64,000 nucleotides of DNA from JBBPZA01 sp963728925. GTDB lineage: Bacteria; Actinomycetota; Thermoleophilia; Solirubrobacterales; Solirubrobacteraceae. Shown in pieces: positions 1 to 8,461 of the stretch. The notes beneath the pieces were generated by a model. It did not search any database. It was not told the origin of the DNA and worked only from the letters and a program-made list of their open reading frames with translations. The number at the start of each line of letters is the position of its first letter. Position 1 is the first letter of the stretch. A program made the position numbers and the translations under genes. The stretch lies in NCBI GenBank assembly GCA_963728925.1, contig CAVSMB010000031.1, positions 189,614 through 253,613 on the forward strand. The letters run 5' to 3'.

Positions 1-2404
1 CGGGGTACCCGCCACCGTCCCAGTGCTCATGCTCGTGACGCACCGCGCGCGCGACCCGCTCGAGCCCCGGAACGCCGCGCAGGATCCGCTCGCCGACGAT
101 CGGGTGCTCGCGCACCACCGACCACTCCTCGCCGCCGAGCGGGCCCGGCTTGCGGAGCACCTCGTCGGGCATGCCGATCTTGCCCGTGTCGTGCAGCAGG
201 GCGACGGTCTCGACCTCGGTGACCTGCGTGGCGGGCAGGGCCAGCCGGCGCGCGACCCGCCGGGCCAGGGCGACGGTCTGGACGCCGTGGGCCCCGGTGT
301 AGCCGTCGCGCGCCTCGAGCGCGCGGCTCAGCGCCACGAGGCTTGCGCGGTACTGGACGGCGGCGTCGCGCTCGCCGCGCTGCGCGAGCTCGCCGAGGCG
401 CGTCGTCTCGCGGGCGGAGAGCCGCGCGCGCACGTGGCGCAGCGCGAGCGTGACGAGGAGGAAGGGGACCACGAAGGCCGGCACTGCGCCGTCCACCACG
501 ACCAGGGCGACGAGCAGCCAGGCGAGGAGCACGTTGCCGACGAACGGCGCCGCGGGTGAGGCCGCACGGGGATCGGAGGCGGGCGGACGCGCCGGGCCGC
601 GCGCACGCAGCCACGCCCCGGTGAGCACGGCGACCCCGACGAGCGGGATGACCACCACCCAGCCGGCCGTGGGCAGCCCGCCCGAGCGCTCGAGCTCGGC
701 CTCGTAGGGCAGGGCGGCGATGGCGCCGCCCATGAAGCCGCCGGCCACGAGCCACAGGTCGGGTCGCGCACGCGCGCTCGTCCGGTAGACGACCAGCAGC
801 GCGCAGGCGAGGCCGACGACGGTGACGGCGACCGACGCGAGGCGGTAGACCGTCTCGGCCTGGGTCAGCGTGTCGTCGTCGAGGATCCAGGGCACGGCGA
901 GCGCGACGGCGACGGTCGTGAGCAGCACGAGCACGTCGGCAGCGTCGATCGCGATGCGCCCGTCGGCTGGTCGTGGCAGTCCGGCGGCGACGAGGATGCC
1001 GGCGCCGATCGCCGCGGCCCCGACGAGCCCGGCCACCGGCACGAGGCCGATCAGCGACCCGGCCACCATCACCCACCAGCCGACGCGCTCGCGACCCGAG
1101 GCGCGGCGCGCGGCGGCCACCAGGGCCACGAGCGCCGCGGCCCACACGACCACGAGCTCGCCTGTCCGCACCGCCTCGCCAGCGCCCGAGAGCGGCGCCA
1201 GGAACCACGCCGCCGCAAACCCAGCGGCGAGCGCGACGGCGCCCCGCGCCGCCTCGCCGAGCGGCCACGTCCCCGGCGCCACCCGGGCCGGGGGATCCGC
1301 CGCCCGGGCCGGAAGCTCCTCGGGCAGCGGCAGGTCGACCTCGGCCGCCGGCAGCGCCAGCGAGCGCAGCGGCCTCACGCGGTCAGCGGCGCGCTCGCGC
1401 TTGATGCGGCGCAGGTCGCCGTCGGCCGCGCGCATGAGCTCCGCCGTCGTTCCGCCGTCGCGCGGGAAGGCGGCCATCCCGACGCTCGCGCTCAGGCCGT
1501 CGGAAACCGGCGCCTCGGCCCCGATGCGCTCGATCGCCCCGACGACCCGGCCGGCCACGCGGCGGGCGTCGGCGAGATCGGCCTCCGGGAGCAGGACCAC
1601 GAACTCGTCGCCCCCGTAGCGGGCGACGAAGTCCTCGGCGCGCACCGCCGCGGCGGCGCCCAGCGCGACGCGGCGCAGCAGGTCGTCGCCCGCCCCATGG
1701 CCGGCGGCGTCATTCACCGCCTTGAAGCCGTCGAGGTCGACGGCGAGCAGCGCGAGCGGGAAGCGTCGCCGTCGCGCGTGGGCCAGCTCGGCGGCGGCGC
1801 GCTCGTCGAACCCGCGCCGGTTGGACACGCCGGTCAGCGGGTCGTGGAGGGCGAGGGTGCGGGCGTGGGCGGCGACGCGGCGGATGTGCTCGCGCTGGCG
1901 GTGGACGAGCACGGCGATCGCGCTGGCCAGCGACGCGATGAACAGCCAGCGCAGCAGACGGTCGGCCGCCGGCTCGGCGGTGTCGTAGAGCACCGGCAGC
2001 CCGGAGAGCACGACGACGACGGCGAGCAGCGCGTAGGTCTGGCGGCGGGTCCCGAAGTACGCGCCGCTGACCGCGGGGTACAGGAAGAAGATCGCGAACA
2101 CGCTGGTCGAGCCGCCGGTGTTGGCGACGGCCAGCGCCACGAGCGCGGCCCCGACGGCGTTGGGCAGCTGGATCCACGGCTGTGAGAGGCGCTCCCAGGG
2201 GACGACGACGCACATCAGCCCGAAGACCAGGGCGGCGAGGATGGCCAGGCCGCCGACGAGCGGCGAGGCGATGCGGTCCGGCTCGACGATCCAGTACAGC
2301 GCTCCGCCGGCGGCGCCGCCCGCGCAGACCACCGCGCCGAGCCGCCCGGCGAGGCGCAGCTCGCCCTGGGGCGTGTCGAGGGTGGCTTCGGTGGGCGCTG
2401 CCAT
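1..2404 (-). CDS. Membrane GGDEF/HD-GYP c-di-GMP enzyme, 3' end outside window
   Basis: The GGDEF domain would make cyclic di-GMP from two GTP and the HD-GYP domain would degrade it. From the ATG at 2404 the frame stays open for 801 codons and runs off the left edge. Order seen: hydrophobic N-terminal module (about residues 20-165), GGDEF domain with intact RYGGDEF near residue 262, a second hydrophobic module (about 350-590), then an HD-GYP domain with LLHDTGKIG near residue 735 and HEHWDGGGYP at the edge. Both catalytic signatures look intact, so the protein may be bifunctional, with one activity dominant in vivo. A second membrane block between the two catalytic domains is unusual and suggests separate sensory inputs. 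It is divergent from the TldE-like gene, with about 40 bp between them. Confidence 0.88.
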   Translation of the reverse strand, partial: MAAPTEATLDTPQGELRLAGRLGAVVCAGGAAGGALYWIVEPDRIASPLVGGLAILAALVFGLMCVVVPWERLSQPWIQLPNAVGAALVALAVANTGGSTSVFAIFFLYPAVSGAYFGTRRQTYALLAVVVVLSGLPVLYDTAEPAADRLLRWLFIASLASAIAVLVHRQREHIRRVAAHARTLALHDPLTGVSNRRGFDERAAAELAHARRRRFPLALLAVDLDGFKAVNDAAGHGAGDDLLRRVALGAAAAVRAEDFVARYGGDEFVVLLPEADLADARRVAGRVVGAIERIGAEAPVSDGLSASVGMAAFPRDGGTTAELMRAADGDLRRIKRERAADRVRPLRSLALPAAEVDLPLPEELPARAADPPARVAPGTWPLGEAARGAVALAAGFAAAWFLAPLSGAGEAVRTGELVVVWAAALVALVAAARRASGRERVGWWVMVAGSLIGLVPVAGLVGAAAIGAGILVAAGLPRPADGRIAIDAADVLVLLTTVAVALAVPWILDDDTLTQAETVYRLASVAVTVVGLACALLVVYRTSARARPDLWLVAGGFMGGAIAALPYEAELERSGGLPTAGWVVVIPLVGVAVLTGAWLRARGPARPPASDPRAASPAAPFVGNVLLAWLLVALVVVDGAVPAFVVPFLLVTLALRHVRARLSARETTRLGELAQRGERDAAVQYRASLVALSRALEARDGYTGAHGVQTVALARRVARRLALPATQVTEVETVALLHDTGKIGMPDEVLRKPGPLGGEEWSVVREHPIVGERILRGVPGLERVARAVRHEHEHWDGGGYP

Positions 2405-2444
2405 GGCGTGGGTCTTCGTGATTCTCGCGTACTAGGGTCCCGGC

Positions 2445-3731
2445 GTGCCCGAGGCCTCCCCGCTCGACGTCGCCCGCCAGGCGCTCGGCGACGCGTCAGG
2501 CGAGGCCGAGGTGCTCGTCGTCGTCACCCGCGCGCGCCACGTGCGCGCCGGGTCGGGCGGCCCGTCGCGGGAGCGGGGCCTGACGATCGAGGCGATGGCC
2601 GCGCGCGGCGGCCACGCCGCCGGCAGCGGCCCGCTCCTGCTCGGAGAGGATCGCGCCGGGGAGGCCGTGCGCGTGGCGGAGGCCGCCCTCGCCCGTCTCG
2701 GGGACGGACCTGGCGGCTGGCCGGGGCTCGAGCCGCCGCAGTCCATGCGCCCGCACGAGGGGCACGACCTGCTGACGGCGGCGCTGTCCGAGCGCGAGCT
2801 CGAGCGCGTCGGCGAGGCGGCGGCTTCGGCCGCGCCCGAAGCCGGCGCCGTTCTCGTCCAGGCCGCCGAGCGGCGCGTGGGCCTGGCCTCGACCGCCGGC
2901 CATGCGCTCTCCGACGCGACCACCGAGGCCACGCTCGCGGTGACGGTCGGACCGGTGGTGGCGCGTCGGTGCGCGGTCGCCCTCTCGGCGCTCGACCCCG
3001 CTGGGGTCGCCCGCGAGGCCTCCGAGCGCGCGGCGCTGCTCTCGGCGCTTCCCGTCGTCGCGCCGCCGGAGGGCGAGAACCCAGCCGTGCTCGAGCCCGA
3101 GGCGCTCGCGGAGGCCGTCGCCCAGGCGGGCGCCCTGCTCTTCTCGGGGGCCGCCGAGGTGCTCGACGGCCGGCTGGGGACGCGCGTTGCCGCCCCCAGC
3201 ATCAACCTCTCGGACTCACCACGCTACGGGGCCACGCTGCCGCGCGCCTTCGACGCCGAGGGGGTGCCCAAGGCACCCATCCCGCTCGTCCAGGACGGGG
3301 TCGCGCACCGCGTCGTGCACGACATCTCCACGGCCGCCCGCTCGGGCGCGCGCAGCACGGGTCACGCGACGGTTGCGGGGGCTCCGCAGCCACGGCCGCG
3401 CAATCTCGTTCTGGTCGGCGGAGGAGCGCTCGATCTCGACGAGCTCGTCGAGCCGATCGCCCTCGGCCTGGTCGTGCCCGTGCTCCGCACGGAGTCCGTC
3501 GAGCCGGCGCGCGCGACGGCGCGGATGCGGGCGCCGTGGGCGCTCGAGGTGCGCGAAGGGCGGGTGAACGGGCGGCTCGGATCCCTCGTCCTCGAGACCG
3601 GCCTGCTCGAGGTGCTCGCCGGCGCCGAGGCGCTGGGCGCACGGCCGCGCCTCGTGGTGCCCGACGGCGAGACGGCCGTCGTCTGCCCCGCGCTGCGCAC
3701 CGCGCGGCTGCGGGCTCTCAGCCCAGCTTGA
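2445..3731 (+). CDS. TldD/PmbA (TldE-like) family protein
   Basis: Member of the TldD/TldE (PmbA) metallopeptidase family, which in other bacteria acts as a TldD-TldE complex to trim leader peptides or degrade unfolded peptides. The 428-residue protein has the family's central signature: RAFDAEGVPK followed by QDGV and HDISTAARSGARSTGHA (about residues 269-308), where the C-terminal barrel begins. No HExxxH-type metal motif is evident, so it resembles the non-catalytic TldE subunit more than TldD, and no tldD partner is in the window. It starts with GTG. The last 14 bases overlap the convergent secG end. The substrate cannot be told from sequence. Confidence 0.8.
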   Translation: MPEASPLDVARQALGDASGEAEVLVVVTRARHVRAGSGGPSRERGLTIEAMAARGGHAAGSGPLLLGEDRAGEAVRVAEAALARLGDGPGGWPGLEPPQSMRPHEGHDLLTAALSERELERVGEAAASAAPEAGAVLVQAAERRVGLASTAGHALSDATTEATLAVTVGPVVARRCAVALSALDPAGVAREASERAALLSALPVVAPPEGENPAVLEPEALAEAVAQAGALLFSGAAEVLDGRLGTRVAAPSINLSDSPRYGATLPRAFDAEGVPKAPIPLVQDGVAHRVVHDISTAARSGARSTGHATVAGAPQPRPRNLVLVGGGALDLDELVEPIALGLVVPVLRTESVEPARATARMRAPWALEVREGRVNGRLGSLVLETGLLEVLAGAEALGARPRLVVPDGETAVVCPALRTARLRALSPA

Positions 3732-3945
3732 CGAGGATCACGGTGTTAACCGCGAAGGCGATCGCGAAGCCGACCGTCCAGCGGTTGAGGTTCTTCTCGA
3801 CAAGCGACCCGCCGCCGAGCGGGCCGCTGCCGCTGCCCACGCCGAACGCCCCCGAGAGGCCCGCGTCCTTCCCCGAGTGCAGGAGGATCAGGAAGATCAG
3901 CACCACGCTGATGATCACCTGCACGACGTCGAGAATCAGCTCCAT
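3718..3945 (-). CDS. secG: SecG, preprotein translocase subunit
   Basis: Small subunit of the SecYEG channel that exports unfolded proteins across the inner membrane. At 75 residues it has the standard size and layout: a first membrane helix (about residues 5-22), a glycine/serine-rich cytoplasmic loop (GVGSGSGPLGGGS) and a second helix (about 56-74). The LLHSGKDAGLSGAFG stretch after helix 1 is typical of SecG. It lies 12 bp after the ccmI-like gene on the same strand, so it may be co-transcribed with ccmE-ccmF-ccmI. In many Gram-positives secG follows tpiA; here it is about 27 kb from tpiA. Confidence 0.9.
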   Translation of the reverse strand: MELILDVVQVIISVVLIFLILLHSGKDAGLSGAFGVGSGSGPLGGGSLVEKNLNRWTVGFAIAFAVNTVILVKLG

Positions 3946-3957
3946 TCCGAAAGCGTA

Positions 3958-4281
3958 CTAAGCGCCCGCGTCAGCGTCCCGGGCCCCGGCTGCCCGCTCC
4001 GTCGCTCGGTCCAGGCGCCGCAGGATCTCCACCGCCTCCGCGCGCAACGCTCGGTCCTGGGAGCGCCACTCGGTGTCCGAGAGCTTGCCGACCTCGCGGT
4101 CGAGCTCTGCGTCGCGGATCTCGCGGTACTTCGCCTCGCGCTCGGCCTCGAGCTCCTGGACGTCGGCGGCGGCCTCCTCGGCGCGCCGTCCGGGCCGCGG
4201 GCCGCCGACCTGCCGCAACGGCCCGACCAGCAGGTAGACCACCGCCGCGAGCACGACGAGGACGAGGAGGAACTGGAGCAT
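3958..4281 (-). CDS. CcmI-like cytochrome c biogenesis protein
   Basis: Short protein (107 residues) with one N-terminal membrane helix (residues 1-20) and a charged helical tail. The tail YREIRDAELDREVGKLSD followed by EAVEILRRLD resembles the region after the helix in CcmI/CycH, the apocytochrome c chaperone of System I. The TPR domain of full CcmI is absent, as in other short actinobacterial forms. The ATG at 4281 was chosen because the residues upstream in frame are arginine- and alanine-rich shadow of ccmF, while MLQFLLVLVVL starts directly as a membrane helix. It sits 26 bp behind ccmF on the same strand, which supports the assignment. Confidence 0.7.
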   Translation of the reverse strand: MLQFLLVLVVLAAVVYLLVGPLRQVGGPRPGRRAEEAAADVQELEAEREAKYREIRDAELDREVGKLSDTEWRSQDRALRAEAVEILRRLDRATERAAGARDADAGA

Positions 4282-4307
4282 GCCTGTCGCCGCGGCCGCC
4301 GCCGGCG

Positions 4308-6464
4308 CTACGCGCGGACGCGGGCGCGGCCGAGCTCCTGCGCGACGCGCGCGGCGTAGCCCGCGCTCACGCGCCGCCGCGCACCGGTGCCGGCCGGCCA
4401 GATCGCGATCAGCGCGCCGGCCATCACGATGAGCGCGCCGATCCAGATCCACGTCACCAGCGGAGAGACGATGATGCGGAACGTGGCGGGCGGCGGGCGG
4501 CGCTGATAGCGCGCCGCGATCGCCGCGATGACGATCCCCTGCACCTCCGGGCTGGAGCGGCCGAAGCGTCGGTTGGCGTCCTTGAGCAGCGGCATGAGGG
4601 GCATGATGTCGGGCTGGATCGCCGTCCACAGGTCGCGCGTCGGGCCGGCCTTGAGCCCGACCTCACTCGTCGCCTCCCCGCCGAAGAAGCGGCCGATCGG
4701 CCCGAACTCGCCCACGTCGTTCGAGGGGTAGTAGCCGCGCTCGGTGCGCAGGGTGCCGGCGGGCTTGCCGTCCTTGGCCACGCGCAGCAGCGCGCCGAGG
4801 CTGATCTTCTCGTTCGCCAGGCGCGCGGTCGGCTTGACGTAGGTGAAGGCGTAGCCGCCGACCTTCGCGCTCTCTCCCGGCGACAGCCGCACGTCGCGCG
4901 CGTCGCGGAAGGCCGACGAGGCCGCGACCCCGACGAACAGGACGGCGACCCCGACATGGACCAGGTAGCCGCCGTAGCGGCGACGGTTGCGGCGCACGAG
5001 CGCCACTAGGGCGACGGGGGCCGACTCCCGGCTCACCGCCATCCGGGCGCGAACGCCGCGCCATAGCTCCTGGCCGACGACGGCGAGCACGAAGGCCGCA
5101 AAGCCGAACATCGCGAGCGCCAGCGGCCGCTCGGCCGCGCCAAGCGGGATCAGGGCCACCACGACGGCGGCCGCGACGAGGACCGGTGCGAGCAGCGTGC
5201 GGCGCAGGTTGGCGAGCGACGCGCGCTTCCAGGCGATGACGGGCCCGATGCCCGAGAGCAGGACCAGCGCGAGGGCGAGGGGGACCGTGTAGCGGTCGAA
5301 CCACGGCGGTCCCACGGACGCCTTCTGGCCGGTCACCGCCTCGGAGATGAGCGGGAAGAACGTGCCCCAGAAGATCACGAAGCACAGCCCGACGAGCACG
5401 AGGTTGTTCAGGAGGAAGACCGATTCACGCGACAGCAGGGAGTCCAGGCGGTGCTCGGAGCGAAGCTCGTCGCGGCGCATCACCACCAGCGAGACCGAGA
5501 GGAGGACCAGCGCCGCGATGAAGATCACGAACGGGGTCCCGAGCGTCGAGGCGCCGAAGGCGTGGATCGAGTCGAGGATCCCCGAGCGCACGAGGAAGGT
5601 GCCCAGCACCGCGAGCACGCCGGTGGCGAGGATCAGCGAGGCGTTCCAGACCTTCAGCATCCCGCGCCGCTCCTGGATCATCACCGAGTGCAGGAAGGCG
5701 GTGCCGGTGAGCCACGGCATGAGCGAGGCGTTCTCCACCGGATCCCATGCCCAGTAGCCGCCCCAGCCGAGCTCGGAGTACGACCAGCGCGCCCCGAGGA
5801 GGACTCCCACCCCCAGGAAGAACCAGGCCGCGAGCGTGAAGCGCCGGGTCGAGCGGATCCACTCCGCGTCGACCCGCCGCGCCACCAGCGCACCCACGCA
5901 GAAGGCGAAGGGGATCGCGAACAGCGTGTAGCCCGAGTACAGCATGGGCGGGTGGATCATCATGCTCGGATGGCGCAGGAGCGGGTTGAGCCCCGCGCCC
6001 TGCGCCGGGGCGACCGCGCTCTGGGCGAACGGGGTGGCGAACGCCACCAGCAGCAGGGCGAAGAACGCGCCGAAGCCGAGCAGCGTCGCCGTTGCGTAGG
6101 GCGCGACCTCGCGCAGGCGCCGGCGGGTCAGGAACAGCGCGAGGCTCGACCACAGCGACAGCAGCCACAGCCAGAGCAGCAGCGAACCCTCCTGGGAGGA
6201 CCACACGGCGGTGAACTTGTAGAACGTCGGCGTCGTGGTCGAGGAGTGGCCGGCGACGACGTCGAAGCCGAAGTCCGACCGCAGGAAGGCGAGCTCGAGG
6301 ACGACGAAGGCGACCGTCGAGAGCAGGGCAAGCGCGTAGACGGCGCGCCGGCCCGAGTCCACCCAGTCCCGTCGGCCCGCGCGGATCCCGTACAGCGACG
6401 CGCCGATGCCGTAGAGGGCGACGCCGAGCGCCAGGATCAGGCAGGCGCGGCCAAGGATCGCCAC
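4308..6464 (-). CDS. ccmF: CcmF, haem lyase of cytochrome c maturation
   Basis: Membrane component of System I that ligates haem to the CXXCH motif of apocytochrome c on the outer face of the membrane. The 718-residue polytopic protein has the WWD haem-binding motif at residues 234-251 (WGGYWAWDPVENASLMPW) and HPPMLYSGYT near residue 171, both hallmarks of CcmF. Length fits the family (about 640-720). It starts with GTG two bases after the ccmE stop, so translation is probably coupled. CcmE precedes it and the CcmI-like protein follows. ccmA, ccmB, ccmC and ccmD are not in the window. Confidence 0.95.
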   Translation of the reverse strand: MAILGRACLILALGVALYGIGASLYGIRAGRRDWVDSGRRAVYALALLSTVAFVVLELAFLRSDFGFDVVAGHSSTTTPTFYKFTAVWSSQEGSLLLWLWLLSLWSSLALFLTRRRLREVAPYATATLLGFGAFFALLLVAFATPFAQSAVAPAQGAGLNPLLRHPSMMIHPPMLYSGYTLFAIPFAFCVGALVARRVDAEWIRSTRRFTLAAWFFLGVGVLLGARWSYSELGWGGYWAWDPVENASLMPWLTGTAFLHSVMIQERRGMLKVWNASLILATGVLAVLGTFLVRSGILDSIHAFGASTLGTPFVIFIAALVLLSVSLVVMRRDELRSEHRLDSLLSRESVFLLNNLVLVGLCFVIFWGTFFPLISEAVTGQKASVGPPWFDRYTVPLALALVLLSGIGPVIAWKRASLANLRRTLLAPVLVAAAVVVALIPLGAAERPLALAMFGFAAFVLAVVGQELWRGVRARMAVSRESAPVALVALVRRNRRRYGGYLVHVGVAVLFVGVAASSAFRDARDVRLSPGESAKVGGYAFTYVKPTARLANEKISLGALLRVAKDGKPAGTLRTERGYYPSNDVGEFGPIGRFFGGEATSEVGLKAGPTRDLWTAIQPDIMPLMPLLKDANRRFGRSSPEVQGIVIAAIAARYQRRPPPATFRIIVSPLVTWIWIGALIVMAGALIAIWPAGTGARRRVSAGYAARVAQELGRARVRA

Positions 6465-6465
6465 G

Positions 6466-6870
6466 TCAGGTCGGCGTCTCTGAGCTCTTGAACTTCGACG
6501 GGCACTTCGTCACCAGCGAGTCCCGCTCGCCGACGAAGACGTCGCCCTGGCGCTTGACGGTGACGATCACCTCGCGCCCCTCGCGGAACGGATCGGGCAC
6601 CGCGCCGGTGTAGCGGACAGGCACCGAGGCCGAGCCGTTGCGGTCGCGGACGCGGAAGAGCAGCGTCGAGCCGTCGTGGCGCACCGAGCCCGCCGCGACC
6701 TTCCCCGTGAGCTGGTAGGAGCGGCCGCTGTCGGCAGCGCCCCGCAGCTGGGACGGGTTGCGCGCCTCGCTCGAGGCGCTGAAGCTCGTGTAGGCGAGCG
6801 CGCCCGCGAGCAGGACGGCCGCGGAGAGGGCGACGATGAGGCGGATTCTGCGCTTGCGCGAAGGGTCCAT
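6466..6870 (-). CDS. ccmE: CcmE, haem chaperone, cysteine type
   Basis: Membrane-anchored haem chaperone that takes haem from CcmC and delivers it to CcmF. At 134 residues it has an N-terminal anchor (about 9-27) and an OB-fold beta barrel (about 45-120). Classical CcmE binds haem covalently through a histidine in a VLAKHDENY-like motif. Here the site reads LVTKCPSKFK, with Cys123 in the histidine position, as in the CXXXY-type CcmE proteins of archaea, Desulfovibrio and some Gram-positives. The tyrosine of that type is Phe127 here. It lies directly upstream of ccmF. Confidence 0.9.
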   Translation of the reverse strand: MDPSRKRRIRLIVALSAAVLLAGALAYTSFSASSEARNPSQLRGAADSGRSYQLTGKVAAGSVRHDGSTLLFRVRDRNGSASVPVRYTGAVPDPFREGREVIVTVKRQGDVFVGERDSLVTKCPSKFKSSETPT

Positions 6871-6960
6871 GGGGGACGTTTTGAAGTATCGCAGGGGACG
6901 GTACTCGTCCCGCCTCCAATGCGGCTAACACGCGCTTAACGGACCAAAGGAGAAACCGTC

Positions 6961-7239
6961 GTGGCGCTTCGGCGTCTTAACGGGAGGATCGTGCGCCTCC
7001 AGCTTCCCGTCAAGATCGAGACTTCGCGCGCTGTTCGCTCGGCGGCGTCACGCCGGCGACGCGCGGAGCGCCGCGCGCCGGCGCGGTCCTCCCGCGCCAT
7101 CCGCCCTGAGGACCGCGCCCGGCGCGCCGGTGGCCCCGACGACAGAGCGCTCTACACGTGCGCGTGCGGCTACGCCTTCCAGGCGGACGTCACCGCGTCG
7201 GTGCGCTGCCTGCACTGCGGCGTCGAGCAGGCCTGGTAG
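6961..7239 (+). CDS. Small zinc-ribbon-like protein, function unknown
   Basis: A 92-residue protein starting with GTG after a good ribosome binding site (AAAGGAG, about 8 bp upstream). The N-terminal two thirds is arginine-rich and probably flexible or nucleic-acid binding. The C-terminus holds a compact cysteine pattern YTCACGYAFQA followed by RCLHCGVEQAW: Cys67, Cys69, Cys83 and Cys86, a CxC-x13-CxxC arrangement suited to one zinc ion. I do not recognise a named family. It is divergent from ccmE (90 bp between starts) and convergent with the amino acid dehydrogenase. The start is uncertain because the basic region could begin later. Confidence 0.6.
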   Translation: MALRRLNGRIVRLQLPVKIETSRAVRSAASRRRRAERRAPARSSRAIRPEDRARRAGGPDDRALYTCACGYAFQADVTASVRCLHCGVEQAW

Positions 7240-7269
7240 GCGGGCCGGCGACGGGGTCGACCCGGCGGT

Positions 7270-7293
7270 CCGCCGACGGGGCCCGTCCGGCGG
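7270..7293. terminator. GC-rich hairpin between convergent genes
   Basis: An 11-bp stem (CCGCCGACGGG pairing with CCCGTCCGGCGG, one bulged C) with a 1-base loop lies between the convergent zinc-ribbon and dehydrogenase genes. There is no T-run, so it would be an intrinsic terminator of the actinobacterial U-less kind at best. Confidence 0.35.
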
Positions 7294-7319
7294 CCCTCCG
7301 CCGGCTTGGCGGATGGCCT

Positions 7320-8381
7320 TCACCTTCTCCGCCTCCGGTCCAGCCGGCGGTGCGCCGCGGCGAAGGCTGCGGCGAGCGGGGTGACGCCGGTCCGGCGCGC
7401 GTCGTCGAGGACGCCGGCGATCACCCCTTCGATGCCCGCCGCGCGGGCCCGGACGCGCTCGCGGTCGTAGCCCTCGAGCTCCATCCCGACGCTGATGAGC
7501 CCCCCGGCGTTGACGATGAAGTCGGGGGCGTAGAGGACGCCGTGGACCGCGAGGTCGTCCGCGAGGCCGTCGTGGGCCAGCTGGTTGTTGGCCCCGCCGC
7601 AGACGATCGCGCAGTGCAGGCGGCCGGCGGTGTAGGCGTCGATGACCCCTCCCAGCGCGCACGGCGCGAGTACGTCGCAGGGCGCGAGCAGGGCCGCGGC
7701 GGGGTCGCTCCACGTCGCGCCTGGAAGCTCGTCGACCAGCTCCCGGCGGCGCTCGTCGAGGTCTGAGAGCACGAGCCGCGCGCCGGCCGCGTGCAGGCGG
7801 CGGGCCAGCGCTGCCCCGACGCGCCCGCATCCCACGACGACGACCCTCCGCCCGGCGAGCTCGCCGTCCCCGAAGCGCTCGGCGAGGCAGGCGCGCATCG
7901 CTCCCTCGACGCCGAGCGCGGTGAACGAGCTGGGATCGCCCGACCCTCCCTGCTCCTCGGGCATGCCGGTGACATGGCGCGTGACCTCCCCGATCACCTC
8001 CATGTCCTGCGCGCCGGTCCCGACGTCCTCGGCGGTGATGTAGCTGCCGTCGAGCGCGTTGACTGCGTCGGCGAAGTCGAGCAGCACCGCGCGGCGCGCC
8101 TCGCCCTCCGGCGGGGGCCCCGGGGGCAGGCAGATCACGCCCTTCCCGCCTCCGAGGTCAAGTCCGGCCGCCGCCGCCTTGAGGGTCATCGCGCGCGAGA
8201 GACGGAGCGCGTCGCGAGCCCCGTCCGCCGAGCTCGCGTAGCGCCACATGCGACAGCCGCCGAGCGCAGGGCCGAGCTCGGTGGAGTGGACCGCGATGGC
8301 GCAGTAGACGCCGCTCCGCCGCCCGCGGCGGATGACCAGCTCCTCGTGGTCGAGGAGGACGAGCGGGCTGTCGGGGACCAT
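7320..8381 (-). CDS. Leu/Val/Phe-type amino acid dehydrogenase
   Basis: NAD-dependent oxidative deamination of a branched-chain or aromatic amino acid to its 2-oxo acid. The 353-residue protein has the Glu/Leu/Phe/Val dehydrogenase layout: substrate domain with LGPALGGCRMW, lysines in SRAMTLKAAAAGLDLGGGKG (Lys68 and Lys80), the catalytic aspartate in AEDVGTGAQDM (Asp119), and a Rossmann domain with VVVGCGRVGAALARRL. Length and motifs fit leucine dehydrogenase best, but leucine, valine and phenylalanine enzymes cannot be separated by eye. It begins with ATG and lies downstream of the beta-helix gene, separated by a strong hairpin, so it is probably its own transcription unit. Confidence 0.87.
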   Translation of the reverse strand: MVPDSPLVLLDHEELVIRRGRRSGVYCAIAVHSTELGPALGGCRMWRYASSADGARDALRLSRAMTLKAAAAGLDLGGGKGVICLPPGPPPEGEARRAVLLDFADAVNALDGSYITAEDVGTGAQDMEVIGEVTRHVTGMPEEQGGSGDPSSFTALGVEGAMRACLAERFGDGELAGRRVVVVGCGRVGAALARRLHAAGARLVLSDLDERRRELVDELPGATWSDPAAALLAPCDVLAPCALGGVIDAYTAGRLHCAIVCGGANNQLAHDGLADDLAVHGVLYAPDFIVNAGGLISVGMELEGYDRERVRARAAGIEGVIAGVLDDARRTGVTPLAAAFAAAHRRLDRRRRR

Positions 8382-8406
8382 CGCCGCCGGAGGCTATCCC
8401 GCCGCT

Positions 8407-8444
8407 CGCGCGGCGCCGGCCTGCTCCGTGGCCGGCGCCGCGCG
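8407..8444 (-). terminator. 15-bp perfect hairpin after beta-helix gene
   Basis: Perfect inverted repeat CGCGCGGCGCCGGCC / GGCCGGCGCCGCGCG with an 8-base loop, placed 18 bp past the stop of the beta-helix gene and before the dehydrogenase start. There is no U-tract. Position and stem strength make a transcription terminator the simplest reading. Confidence 0.5.
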
Positions 8445-8461
8445 GGGCGGTCCCCCTTGCC

